64,000 nt of DNA from Aquimarina sp. AU474 (GTDB lineage Bacteria; Bacteroidota; Bacteroidia; Flavobacteriales; Flavobacteriaceae), in NCBI RefSeq assembly GCF_900312815.1, contig NZ_OMPE01000003.1:62001-126000 (forward strand). Reading direction: 5' to 3'. The notes below the pieces were generated by a model, which made no database searches, was not told the origin of the DNA, and saw only the letters and a list, made by a program, of their open reading frames with translations. This document shows, one piece after another, positions 18,464-28,344 of the stretch (position 1 is the first letter of the stretch; every line of letters begins with the position of its first letter). A program made the position numbers and the translations under genes.

Positions 18464-19092
18464 AAAGCGATTGTATAAAATATATTAAGTACGATATTCA
18501 TGATAGCATGCAATCCCCAAACAAGGTAACTCGATGCACTAGCCCCATCTTTAAACATATAATTATTAATGAAAAATAGAATTAAATTACTTGAAAAATA
18601 AATTAAAAACCCCGAATTAATCCAAAACATAGGATTGATTTCTAAGGCATTATATTTCACTTCCTTTAAAAGCGAATAAAAATAACTTAAACAGAAAAAT
18701 ATAATGATCATCCCAGAAATGGTAATCGCATTAGAATTGAATGTATAGATATCTTGAAAAAAAACAGTATTGCAAACAGCAAAACCACCAAACAACAAAA
18801 TCAAAATTATAAAAAATGATTTTGAAAACATAGATTTCAATTCGACCGCATATATTTTTGAAATAATAACAAACTCAACCACTGTATACACATGATAAAT
18901 AGGTAAATTATTCACTTTTTTATACCAAAACAAAAGTGAAACTATTTCTACAATAATAATGATAGAGAGTAAAACCATTAAAATAGCTTGTGTTTTATTC
19001 AATGTTTTAAAACGAAAAAGCGCTACTATAAAAGGAACTCCAACTATCAAAAGTGAGATTAGTCTAATATTTTCAAAAAGTTCTTTACTCAT
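18433..19092 (-). CDS. Multi-pass membrane protein of unknown function, coupled to the kinase
   Basis: 219 aa. About seven hydrophobic helices: LISLLIVGVPFIVALF, ILMVLLSIIIIVEIVSLLFW, VVEFVIISKIYAV, FFIILILLFGGFAV, ISGMIIIFFCLSYFY, WINSGFLIYFSSNLILFFI and GLHAIMNIVLNIFYTIAL. The C-terminus is short and cytoplasmic. I do not recognise a named family. Its 3' end overlaps the kinase start by 31 bases and a two-component regulator closes the operon, so a signal-sensing role is the best inference. Confidence 0.75.
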   Translation of the reverse strand: MSKELFENIRLISLLIVGVPFIVALFRFKTLNKTQAILMVLLSIIIIVEIVSLLFWYKKVNNLPIYHVYTVVEFVIISKIYAVELKSMFSKSFFIILILLFGGFAVCNTVFFQDIYTFNSNAITISGMIIIFFCLSYFYSLLKEVKYNALEINPMFWINSGFLIYFSSNLILFFINNYMFKDGASASSYLVWGLHAIMNIVLNIFYTIALWVNPKKPLH

Positions 19093-19126
19093 ATTTATAT
19101 ATTAAAAATGGGGCGATAGAAAAAAA

Positions 19127-19867
19127 CTAACAAGTTGGTGGGCATGGGCTAAGATATTCCACTAATGTTTCATCAGGTCCTGATATTGACTCTACCACCC
19201 CTCTTAAACCTAATTCATTATTCATTGTTACCCCTGCAGTATTAAAGCCCAAAACTGGTGTAAACGAAATCATCTCTTTTTTAGAAAATTTATTCATATC
19301 CACACCAGGATAAAGATTAACACCCGTAACTTTATCCAATAACACATCATTTATGTACTGTAGTATTCTTTTGTCAGTTTCGTCTTTATTGCCAATGTAG
19401 TAAGAAAGCACCCTTTCTACAGGTCCTTTTCCTTCATTAGTTTTACAATGAAAAAGGTCGTCTATTAAATGCATATCTATATCATTCCAATTATCACCAA
19501 TCATTTTCTTAAATGTTTCCGGCACTATTTCTGCATCTAATTTCTTGACTTGTGGTATAAAGTAAAAAACTAAATCTTTACTCCCATTAACCTGAAGGTA
19601 AGGGTAAAACGTAATTTTATTAATATCATCTCCCCTTAGAGCCAAACAAATTCTAATTTCTCTTATTTTCTTAATATTACTAAATCGCTCTGCGTCTTTG
19701 TCATTTAAACTAAAAAAATTTACTCTTCGAAATTGTTCTGAATTTTTATCCCATTCATGAAAATGATGTGCTAGCTTAAGAATATTTTCTTTACACCATT
19801 TTTCTCGACTATTTACAAAATCTTCAGTCGTATCTGCTCCATTATTTTGTGTGATTGTGCTTCCCAT
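19127..19867 (-). CDS. Hypothetical soluble protein
   Basis: 246 aa, no signal peptide, no membrane segment, no family I recognise. It is rich in Lys, Asp and aromatic residues, has mixed alpha/beta character, and ends with a Cys/Pro-rich CPPTC tail. It lies 34 bases upstream of the membrane-protein/kinase/regulator operon on the same strand and could be its first gene. It could also be independent; no promoter decides it. Confidence 0.65.
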   Translation of the reverse strand: MGSTITQNNGADTTEDFVNSREKWCKENILKLAHHFHEWDKNSEQFRRVNFFSLNDKDAERFSNIKKIREIRICLALRGDDINKITFYPYLQVNGSKDLVFYFIPQVKKLDAEIVPETFKKMIGDNWNDIDMHLIDDLFHCKTNEGKGPVERVLSYYIGNKDETDKRILQYINDVLLDKVTGVNLYPGVDMNKFSKKEMISFTPVLGFNTAGVTMNNELGLRGVVESISGPDETLVEYLSPCPPTC

Positions 19868-20106
19868 TTTTTTGTTTTTAAAGAGTTAATAGTTTTCTTC
19901 TTTAAAACTAGTCAAAAAAAACCTTTGTCACTAATAATGAAGGTATTAACCAGTAATTACCATTATAAAACACGTATTTACCACGTATTTCAATTTTCGG
20001 TATTTATGGTCTTTTAATTTACCTGTATCTCCCTCAATTTTGGAACGTTGATTTTATTTAAAAAAACATCATCGCAAATTGAAATAATCAATTAACAATA
20101 AATCAT

Positions 20107-21756
20107 ATGAAAACTCACACAAGGATTTTAAAAATGTTCGTCCTTATATCATTAATGATATGTGGATGTAGTAAAGACGACGGAGAAGATACCCCTCCTC
20201 CTACTATAGGAGTTGAAGAATTGCCTGGTATTGATTTAAACGAATTCGAAATCGACGAAGGAGAAATTGGAATAAGTATAAATGCTAGAAAAATTGCTAG
20301 AAAAGGCTACAAACCTACTATTGCAGACATCAAAGTAACTGCTACCACAGGAGATTATAGCCAGCAAGTTGCTTTTGATGTATTTAATAATATTGCAAAC
20401 TTATCTTTTAAAAATGAAGATCTTAGCGAAGAAGCTCAAACGGAACTCAAAAACGGAGTTGCTCTTACTATAGCTGTTTTAGATGAAAATAATAATACAT
20501 TGGCTACAAAAGTCATCTCTAAACTATCTTTTACCTCAAGTCCATCTGAGGAAGAAATATCTGCCGACGATCTTGAGGATTTATATGCAAAAGTTAGTAT
20601 TCGAGAAGAAGTTAAACATTATATACAAATAGTAACAGAGAACAATGAAGAAATCTATGGTGCTCCTAACTCTACATTATACCCAAATACTATTCTTCTA
20701 AACACTCCGATAATCGTAAATCAGCTAGCAGATCTTGATTATAATTCTGAAAATACAGAAAAATTCACTACGTATCGATTTGTCGAAGTTCCTGGAGAAG
20801 AAGGAGTATTTACAATTTCTGTTCATAATGGTGATGACATACATTACTTATACATAGTTCCTGCAAATTCGGAGCTTAGGATACAAAGCAAAGCGAATCT
20901 TATACGAAATGGAGGTAATAACCCTGGAACACCTCCTAATTATAAGTTCAAAATTGAAAAAATTGAAGCGGGACTTTACACTATAACACCAACATTTACG
21001 GGTAACGCTTTATCACTTATTAATGATCGACTTAACGCAGGCAGTGCCAGCGATCCAGTATACTTTAGAATTTTATCATTTGACATTGATTGGGATATAC
21101 AACCAGTAGAATCAAAGTTTTTGAAACCAATACTACCACCTTCATCAACTTCTGAAGCTTATAATAGTACTCTTAGAAACTGTAGTAGTGGCTCTTTACA
21201 ACAAACTGTAGGAAGGTCAGAATCCTTAGAAACTAAAGAAATTCTCGGTTGGGAAGAGTCCATGTCTGTAAGTACTACTCAAGATTACTCGGTATCTGTA
21301 ACTATAGAGGCAGAAGTTTCGACTAAATTTTTTGGTGCTGGTGGATCAGTTAAAAGTTCGGTAACTGGTAGCTATGGTTTTAGTAAAACAAGGACACAGA
21401 CCAGTACAAGGTCCGGTGGATTTGAAGAGACCAAGACAACCGAAATCTCTACTGAACGAACTCAAGAAGTACCTCCGAAAACTGCAATTACAGTTGCAGA
21501 CATATACCAATCTTACGAAAATGTTAGAATTCCATATGTTCAACGTTTTAGAATTAAAGGAAATTATCAAGAGGATGGTAAGGCCTTAACGGGGCAAGAG
21601 ATTACTACTCAATTCGCATTCAATAGTTTTACTGGGGTAATTACTGATGTTCAAGCAGATTTTATTGAAGTAACCGTAAGGGGAACTAATATTATCAACA
21701 GATTAATCGAAACAGAAACTATTTCTAGAGATGTAGAAGGAGCGTGTAACAACTAA
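20107..21756 (+). CDS. Surface lipoprotein with aerolysin-like (ETX/MTX2-type) C-terminal half
   Basis: 549 aa. The signal peptide ends at a lipobox with lipidated C21, followed by SKDDGED, which resembles the Bacteroidota lipoprotein export signal (Lys then two acidic residues) for surface display. Residues about 25-150 look like a beta-sandwich. About 170-345 holds strand-rich repeats such as GLYTITPTFTGNALSLINDR that could be a lectin-like trefoil. From about 359 the chain is Ser/Thr-rich with alternating polar and small residues, then has EVPPKTAITVADIYQ (about 454-468) and VRIPYVQRFRIKG. This is the pattern of aerolysin-family insertion strands and their VPP-x-T turn. No homologue could be searched, so pore formation is inference. 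Confidence 0.6.
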   Translation: MKTHTRILKMFVLISLMICGCSKDDGEDTPPPTIGVEELPGIDLNEFEIDEGEIGISINARKIARKGYKPTIADIKVTATTGDYSQQVAFDVFNNIANLSFKNEDLSEEAQTELKNGVALTIAVLDENNNTLATKVISKLSFTSSPSEEEISADDLEDLYAKVSIREEVKHYIQIVTENNEEIYGAPNSTLYPNTILLNTPIIVNQLADLDYNSENTEKFTTYRFVEVPGEEGVFTISVHNGDDIHYLYIVPANSELRIQSKANLIRNGGNNPGTPPNYKFKIEKIEAGLYTITPTFTGNALSLINDRLNAGSASDPVYFRILSFDIDWDIQPVESKFLKPILPPSSTSEAYNSTLRNCSSGSLQQTVGRSESLETKEILGWEESMSVSTTQDYSVSVTIEAEVSTKFFGAGGSVKSSVTGSYGFSKTRTQTSTRSGGFEETKTTEISTERTQEVPPKTAITVADIYQSYENVRIPYVQRFRIKGNYQEDGKALTGQEITTQFAFNSFTGVITDVQADFIEVTVRGTNIINRLIETETISRDVEGACNN

Positions 21757-21781
21757 TCCTTTTCAAAATAAAAAATCAATT

Positions 21782-21814
21782 CAAAAACACCTCTATACAT
21801 TATAGGTGTTTTTG
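21782..21814. terminator. Bidirectional hairpin terminator
   Basis: Stem AAAAACACCT / AGGTGTTTTT around an 11-base loop, between the convergent lipoprotein and bshC genes. Confidence 0.75.
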
Positions 21815-21844
21815 AAATTATTACATTAAATTTTTTGTAAAAGT

Positions 21845-23440
21845 TTATCGTTCCAAAACCAAAAACTCTCCATTCAAAGGATCTAAATACTCTACCAACA
21901 TCGGTATTAAATCCTCACCATACTCTAAATACATTTCAGAAAAATTTGTAGTACGTTCTTGTAAACTATGATTAGGAAACAATTCGTTTTGAATATTGGT
22001 TAATCGTTTTACATGATCACTCAATTTTCTTTTTTGCGCCTTCAATAACCTTTTTTCCAAAACATCTAGTCCCTTAAGTTGTTTTATTTCTTGAGCTTTA
22101 ACAGCATTAAGAAACGTAACATCAGTTTGTTCTGCCAATTCGAACATATCTTTAAATTGTTCTTGAAGATGAATTCTTTGCGTATCAAAATTAATATCGA
22201 TGTTAGAAATTTTTCTAACCTTAAGATTAATTAACTCATGTTGTTTAAGAAATAGTTCTTTATCCGAAACATTAAGTTTTTTAATCTTCTCTGATTGTTT
22301 TTGCGTTTTGATAACGACAGAGTTACGAAGTAATAACATTGGAAACGGAATCTCTACCTCTTCAAAATAATCTTTTAACTCAAGCCAGTATGCCAACTCT
22401 CCTCCTCCTCCGATATAACAGAGATTAGGCAAAATTATTTCTTGATATAACGGCCTCATCATTACATTAGGGCTAAATCTCTCTGGAAAATCCGAAAGTT
22501 CTTTTAGTATTTGAGTCTTACTCCAAGTAATATCGGTCTCGTTTACAAAATAACCTTCGTCTTTCTCAATTATTCGCTCGCGTAATTCATCACCCAAGTA
22601 AAACAAATTAATCTCTCTTGGGTTTACTTGTGCCTTATATCCCGATGCCACTAATCCATCCGCTTTGGGTAGTGCTTTTTTATAAGCGGTTTGCTCTAAT
22701 AATTCCTTTTTTACATAAGGAACAAAAAGTCGTTTTAACCCAGGATCATCACCATCAATAATAACTAAACCATATTCCTTAAAAAGTTCATTAGCCAAAT
22801 ACCTAGTAGCTTCGGTTAATGTCTTATGTTTTAAATAAGCTTCTTTAAATAAGTTTTTTAATCGTTCTGCATTATTTCCTGATCCTATTTCTGAAGAAAA
22901 AATCTCAAAAACTTTATCTAATCCATCGGTATCAAATACTCCAACAGGTCCACCATCTGCTCTATTCCATCTTATTTTTTTTCCAAACAAATTAAAGTAA
23001 TTGATTTCGTCAAAATCATGATCTTCTGTAGCCATCCAATATATCGGTACAAAATCATATTCAGGATATTGTTTCTTTAAAGTACTAGAAAGATTAATCG
23101 TAGATATTATTTTATACAAAAAATACAAAGGGCCTGTAAAAAGATTTAACTGGTGTCCCGTTGTAATTGTAAAAGTAGAAGGTTGCGATAGCAATTCTAT
23201 ATTCTTAAGTGTCTCATCAGAATTATCAACTTCATTGTATTGTCGATGAAGAGCATCCACAAGTACTTTTCTATTTTCATCAGAAAAAGCTCCTTGTTTT
23301 TCTTTAATTTGATCTTTGAAATTTTCTAAACTAGGATACCGGTTATAAAACGGTTTTAAATCAACTTTTTGATCTAAGTAATCACAAATAAGAGATGAAA
23401 AGTAATTCGTTTCTCTAAACGGAATACAGTCACTAGGCAT
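21845..23440 (-). CDS. bshC: Bacillithiol biosynthesis cysteine-adding enzyme
   Basis: 531 aa. The N-terminus IPFRETNYFSSLICDYL, then TITTGHQLNLFTGPLYFLYKI, YWMATEDHDFDEINYFNLFGK (HxDF-type motif), LCYIGGGGELAYWLELKDYFE and a C-terminal coiled coil, is the BshC family order. The enzyme is thought to add cysteine to glucosaminyl-malate, the last step of bacillithiol synthesis. Length matches (about 530). bshA and bshB are not in the window, so the pathway is completed elsewhere. It is divergent from the M14 peptidase gene. Confidence 0.93.
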   Translation of the reverse strand: MPSDCIPFRETNYFSSLICDYLDQKVDLKPFYNRYPSLENFKDQIKEKQGAFSDENRKVLVDALHRQYNEVDNSDETLKNIELLSQPSTFTITTGHQLNLFTGPLYFLYKIISTINLSSTLKKQYPEYDFVPIYWMATEDHDFDEINYFNLFGKKIRWNRADGGPVGVFDTDGLDKVFEIFSSEIGSGNNAERLKNLFKEAYLKHKTLTEATRYLANELFKEYGLVIIDGDDPGLKRLFVPYVKKELLEQTAYKKALPKADGLVASGYKAQVNPREINLFYLGDELRERIIEKDEGYFVNETDITWSKTQILKELSDFPERFSPNVMMRPLYQEIILPNLCYIGGGGELAYWLELKDYFEEVEIPFPMLLLRNSVVIKTQKQSEKIKKLNVSDKELFLKQHELINLKVRKISNIDINFDTQRIHLQEQFKDMFELAEQTDVTFLNAVKAQEIKQLKGLDVLEKRLLKAQKRKLSDHVKRLTNIQNELFPNHSLQERTTNFSEMYLEYGEDLIPMLVEYLDPLNGEFLVLER

Positions 23441-23567
23441 AAAAATCTTTTTTTTTGAGAGGTTAAATATACATTAGATTGTCATTGTAAATCCTAAATT
23501 TTAGTTAATACAGATTATATCCTAAATTTAACTCGGTATTTTACCCACTACAAAATCTAATTTATTG

Positions 23568-26048
23568 ATGAAAAAATTAATCTTCGTTCTCTTTGTCGTA
23601 ACGGCTTCACTTACTTACTCACAAAACAAATTACAATCTCCTGCAGAATTTTTAGGATATAATATTGGTGAACAATTTACTCGACATGCAGATGTTGTGA
23701 ATTATTTTAGCCATGTTGCACAAAATTCTGGGATGGTCACATATCACAATTACGGAAAAACAAATGAACGAAGACCACTTACATATGCTATAATTTCATC
23801 CAAAGAAAACCTTCAAAACATTGAAAACATAAGGTTAGATAATTTAAAAAACACTGGAATTGTCGAGGGTGTTTCAACCCCTAAAACAGCAATAGTTTGG
23901 TTAAGTTACAATGTACATGGGAATGAAGCTTCAAGTACAGAAGCTGCTATGCAAACGATCTATGAATTGATTACCAAAAAAGCCGATTGGCTACAAAATA
24001 CAGTAGTTATTATGGATCCTTGTATTAATCCAGATGGACGTGATCGATATGTAAATTGGTATAATCAGGTAAAAGCTACGCCATATAATACCGATCAAAT
24101 GGCTACCGAGCATAACGAACCATGGCCAGGTGGGAGACCTAATCATTATTTATTTGACCTTAATCGTGATTGGGCATGGGCGACACAGGTAGAAACCACT
24201 CAACGATTGAAAATTTATAACCAGTGGATGCCGCATATTCATGTAGATTTTCATGAACAAGGTATTAATGAACCTTATTATTTTGCCCCGGCAGCAGAGC
24301 CTTTTCATGAAATTATTACACCATGGCAAAAGGATTTCCAAACTCAGATAGGTAAGAATCATGCCACATATTTTGACAAAGAAGGTTGGTTATTCTTTAC
24401 CAGAGAACGTTTTGATTTGCTATATCCAAGTTATGGAGATACTTACCCTACTTTTTTGGGGGCTATAGGTATGACATATGAACAAGCAGGACACGGAAGA
24501 GCAGGATTAGGTATTCAAACCGATGAAGGATATGTTTTAACTCTTAAGGATCGTGCCTTACATCATACCACAACAGGACTATCTACTATTGAAATCTCAT
24601 CTAAAAACGCTGCAATTCTAAATACTGAATTCAAAAAATTCTTTAATACTTCTTCTTTAAAATACAAAAGTTATGTTCTTAACGGAGAAGTGGACAAAAT
24701 CAACTTGCTAACCAAACTTTTGGACAAGCATGAGATTAAATACGGTTTTACAAATACAGCCAAAGTTTCTGGGTTCGATTATAGAAAAAATAAGCAAGCT
24801 AGTATGAATGCTAATGGAGCATTGGTAGTAAGCACGAATCAACCTAAAGGTAAAATGATCAAAGTTCTTTTTGAGCCTGATGCAAAACTAAGCACTCCTC
24901 TTACATATGATATAACGGCTTGGAGTATTCCGCACGCCTATGGACTCGAAGCTATTGCTTCTACATCTCTGATACCTGTAAATCAAGAGAAGAAACAAGA
25001 ATATCACACGAATACTATTGATCCATCTGGTGCCGGTTACATTGCAAAATGGAATAGTATCGATGATGCTCGTTTTATGACTGATTTATTACGTCATAAT
25101 ATTCGGGTACGATTTAGCGAAAAAGATTTCTTTAACAGCGGAAATCGATTTAAAAAAGGTAGTTTAATTATTAGTAAAAGTGATAATAAGCATACTCCAA
25201 ATTATGATAAAACTGTTATCGATATAGCTAATAAACATAACAGAAAACTATACACCACATCAACTAGTTTTGCTACGAGTGGGGTCGATTTTGGTTCTCC
25301 AGATGTTAAACTAATTAACAACCAACGAATTGCTATGCTTAAAGGGGATTATATTTCTTCATTAAGTTATGGCGAAACCTGGTATTTTTTTGAACAACAA
25401 CTTAAATTCCCGATTACATCTATAGATACTGATTATTTTGATCAAGTCGATTTAAGTAAATATGATGTCCTAATTATGCCTAATGGATATTATGATGGGC
25501 AGGTGAACGCAAGTACTATAAAGAAACTAAAAAATTGGATCAAAAAAGGTGGGAAAGTAATCGCTCTTGCAAGAGCAGTTGGTGTTTTTGCAGGTAAGGA
25601 AGGTTTTGATTTAAAGAGCAATACACCTGAGAAAAAAAAGAAAGATTCTATAGGTAATTTAACACCATATGATCAAAGAGAAAAAGAAAGCGTAAAAGAT
25701 TTTATCACAGGAAGCATCTTTAAAACAAAAGTAGATTCTTCGCACCCTATGGCTTTTGGGTATGATACTACTTATTTTAGTTTAAAACTAGGAAGCAAAT
25801 CTTATGAGCTTTTGAAAAATGGATATAATGTGGCACACATCCAAGATACACAACCTGTTTCTGGATTTGCAGGAACTGATGCATTAAAGAACCTTAATAA
25901 CTCTATCGTATTTGCTGAAGCTCGAATCGGTGATGGAAGTATTGTTTATATGGTGGATAATCCATTATTTCGATCTTTTTGGGAAAATGGTAAACTATTC
26001 TTTGTTAATGCCATTTTTTATACAAACAACAATAAATTCAGACTATAA
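23568..26048 (+). CDS. Secreted M14-family zinc carboxypeptidase
   Basis: 826 aa from the ATG at 23568; a TTG one codon earlier is ignored. Signal peptide 1-18 (ends LTYSQ). Peptidase M14 domain about 45-350: SYNVHGNEASS carries the HxxE zinc ligands (H117, E120), PCINPDGRDR is the substrate-binding loop, and HIHVDFHEQG supplies the third zinc His. GMTYEQAGHG contains the likely catalytic Glu. The remaining 450 residues (a glutamine-amidotransferase-like beta/alpha segment, VDLSKYDVLIMPNGYYDG) are common to large bacteroidal M14 proteins. Peptide degradation in the periplasm or outside is the likely role. The M3 peptidase follows after 35 bases. Confidence 0.92.
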   Translation: MKKLIFVLFVVTASLTYSQNKLQSPAEFLGYNIGEQFTRHADVVNYFSHVAQNSGMVTYHNYGKTNERRPLTYAIISSKENLQNIENIRLDNLKNTGIVEGVSTPKTAIVWLSYNVHGNEASSTEAAMQTIYELITKKADWLQNTVVIMDPCINPDGRDRYVNWYNQVKATPYNTDQMATEHNEPWPGGRPNHYLFDLNRDWAWATQVETTQRLKIYNQWMPHIHVDFHEQGINEPYYFAPAAEPFHEIITPWQKDFQTQIGKNHATYFDKEGWLFFTRERFDLLYPSYGDTYPTFLGAIGMTYEQAGHGRAGLGIQTDEGYVLTLKDRALHHTTTGLSTIEISSKNAAILNTEFKKFFNTSSLKYKSYVLNGEVDKINLLTKLLDKHEIKYGFTNTAKVSGFDYRKNKQASMNANGALVVSTNQPKGKMIKVLFEPDAKLSTPLTYDITAWSIPHAYGLEAIASTSLIPVNQEKKQEYHTNTIDPSGAGYIAKWNSIDDARFMTDLLRHNIRVRFSEKDFFNSGNRFKKGSLIISKSDNKHTPNYDKTVIDIANKHNRKLYTTSTSFATSGVDFGSPDVKLINNQRIAMLKGDYISSLSYGETWYFFEQQLKFPITSIDTDYFDQVDLSKYDVLIMPNGYYDGQVNASTIKKLKNWIKKGGKVIALARAVGVFAGKEGFDLKSNTPEKKKKDSIGNLTPYDQREKESVKDFITGSIFKTKVDSSHPMAFGYDTTYFSLKLGSKSYELLKNGYNVAHIQDTQPVSGFAGTDALKNLNNSIVFAEARIGDGSIVYMVDNPLFRSFWENGKLFFVNAIFYTNNNKFRL

Positions 26049-26083
26049 AAATATAAAACATATTATCAATTAAAATTAACTCA

Positions 26084-28246
26084 ATGAATACGCAATACAT
26101 CCCAAAAACACTTACTTCAATATTCCTGTTATCAGTAGTATTGTTATCAAGTTGTAATAAAAAGAAAGAAACTGTGGAAACAGAAACAGAAGAAACTCAG
26201 AATGTTTTATTAGCAGAATGGACAGGATCTTACGGAGGAACTCCTGCATTTGATAAAATGAATGTAACGGATTTAAAACCAGCTCTTGAAGAAGGAATGA
26301 AAATCAACTTAGAAGAGATTGATAAAATTGCAAATAATACAGAGGCTCCAACTTTTGAGAATACCATTGCCCAAATGGAAAGATCAGGAAAAGAATTAGA
26401 TAGGGTTTTCTCATATTACGGTATCCTTAGTAGTAATATGTCATCTCCAGAGTTTAGAGAAATTCAGAAAGAAATGGCTCCTAAATTATCCGAATTTAGA
26501 TCAAAAATTTCTCAAAATGAAAAATTATTTCAGCGTATCAAAACAGTATACGATAACTCTTTAAAAACACCTTTGGACGATGATCAACAACGAGTTGTGC
26601 AGTTAACCTATGAGCAATTTGCTATGAATGGTGCAGAATTAGATACTGAAAAAAAGAAACGATATGCCGCAATTAATAAGGAGCTCTCGGCATTATACAC
26701 TAATTTTTCGAATAATATTCTTGCAGACGAAGAAGGTTATGTAACCTACCTTACCAAGGAACAACTGAGTGGTTTATCTGAGCCTTTGATTAATGCTTAT
26801 GCAAAAGCGGCTACAGATCGTGATCAAGAAGGTAAATACGCTGTAACCAACACTCGATCATCTATGGATCCTTTCTTAACTTATTCTGATGAAAGAGCAT
26901 TACGTGAAAAGGTATGGAAAACCTATTACTCAAGAGGAGATAATGCAGATACTCACGATAATAATGAAAATATTGCCAAAATCCTGAAGCTACGTAAAGA
27001 ACGTGTTGGGTTATTGGGATACGATAATTATGCAGATTGGAGATTACAAAATCGAATGGCTAAAAATCCTGAAAATGCGATGAAATTAATGAATGCGGTT
27101 TGGCCAGCTGCAATAGGACGAGTAGCCGAAGAAGTTGCAGATATGCAAGCTATAGCAGATGCAAACGGAGATAATATCACCATCGAACCTTGGGATTATC
27201 GCTATTATGCCGAAAAAGTTAGAAAAAAGAAATATGATCTGGACTCTGATGAGGTAAAGCAATATTTACAGTTGGATAAACTAAGAGAAGCCATGTTTTT
27301 TGTGGCTGGAGAATTATTTAATTTTAAATTCACTCCTGTAGAGGAAGGAAAAGTAGCCGTATTTCATCCAGACGTTAAAGTATGGGAGGTAAATGATAAA
27401 ACATCTGGAGAGCATATTGGCTTATGGTATTTAGATCCTTTCGCAAGAACAGGGAAACGTTCTGGAGCGTGGGCTACTACTTACAGAAGCCACACTACTT
27501 TTGATGGAAAAAAGACAGTATTAGGTTCTAACAATTCTAATTTTGTAAAACCTGCTCCAGGAGAGCCTGTTCTAGTATCTTGGGATGATGCCGAGACATT
27601 TTTCCATGAATTCGGTCATGCTTTACACTTCTTCTCCTCAGAGGTACGCTACCCTACACTAAATGGTGGTGTTAGAGATTACACAGAGTTTCAATCGCAA
27701 TTGTTAGAACGTTGGTTATCTACTGATAAAGTAATCGATCAATATCTAGTACATTATAAAACAGGTGAGCCTATCCCAAAAGCATTGGTTGAAAAAATCA
27801 AAAAAGCGGCAACATTTAATCAAGGGTTTGCAACTACAGAATATTTAGCTTCTGCGCTAATGGATATGAAATTTCATTTAGCCGACCCTTCAAATATTGA
27901 TGTAGATGCTTTTGAAAAAGAAACCTTAGAAGCTTTAAAAATGCCCAAAGAATTAGTGATGCGTCATCGTACACCTCATTTTGGACATGTATTTTCTGGA
28001 GAAGGTTATGCCACTGCGTATTATGGATATATGTGGGCAGATGTACTAACCTCTGATGCATCTGAAGCTTTTGCTGAAGCCCCTGATGGATTTTATGACA
28101 AAGATGTAGCTTCCAAATTAGTCAAATATCTATTCGCTCCACGAAATGCAATGGATCCAGCTGAGGCCTACAAGAAATTTAGAGGTCGCGAGGCAAACAT
28201 CGAAGCATTAATGCGAGATCGAGGTTTTCCTGTACCAAAATCATAA
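26084..28246 (+). CDS. M3-family oligopeptidase (Dcp-like), lipoprotein
   Basis: 720 aa. Signal peptide with lipobox ending LLSSC, then a Lys/Glu-rich linker. The thimet-oligopeptidase fold carries the zinc motif HEFGH (H508, E509, H512) and the downstream Glu in RDYTEFQSQLLERW. The C-terminal HFGHVFSGEGYATAYYGYMWADVL is highly conserved in dipeptidyl carboxypeptidases. It cleaves short peptides, probably in the periplasm. It is co-oriented with the M14 gene, 35 bases apart, and ended by a hairpin terminator. Confidence 0.95.
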   Translation: MNTQYIPKTLTSIFLLSVVLLSSCNKKKETVETETEETQNVLLAEWTGSYGGTPAFDKMNVTDLKPALEEGMKINLEEIDKIANNTEAPTFENTIAQMERSGKELDRVFSYYGILSSNMSSPEFREIQKEMAPKLSEFRSKISQNEKLFQRIKTVYDNSLKTPLDDDQQRVVQLTYEQFAMNGAELDTEKKKRYAAINKELSALYTNFSNNILADEEGYVTYLTKEQLSGLSEPLINAYAKAATDRDQEGKYAVTNTRSSMDPFLTYSDERALREKVWKTYYSRGDNADTHDNNENIAKILKLRKERVGLLGYDNYADWRLQNRMAKNPENAMKLMNAVWPAAIGRVAEEVADMQAIADANGDNITIEPWDYRYYAEKVRKKKYDLDSDEVKQYLQLDKLREAMFFVAGELFNFKFTPVEEGKVAVFHPDVKVWEVNDKTSGEHIGLWYLDPFARTGKRSGAWATTYRSHTTFDGKKTVLGSNNSNFVKPAPGEPVLVSWDDAETFFHEFGHALHFFSSEVRYPTLNGGVRDYTEFQSQLLERWLSTDKVIDQYLVHYKTGEPIPKALVEKIKKAATFNQGFATTEYLASALMDMKFHLADPSNIDVDAFEKETLEALKMPKELVMRHRTPHFGHVFSGEGYATAYYGYMWADVLTSDASEAFAEAPDGFYDKDVASKLVKYLFAPRNAMDPAEAYKKFRGREANIEALMRDRGFPVPKS

Positions 28247-28259
28247 AAAATTATAAAAT

Positions 28260-28288
28260 TAAGCCGAAACTAAAGTTTCGGCTTTTTC
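28260..28288 (+). terminator. Terminator after the M3 peptidase
   Basis: Stem AAGCCGAAAC / GTTTCGGCTT (28261-28270, 28275-28284) with a TAAA loop, followed by a T run. Confidence 0.85.
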
Positions 28289-28344
28289 TATTTTAATAGG
28301 TAATAAAACAACAAATGGTTACCTAAAATAAAGCTTATATTTAT

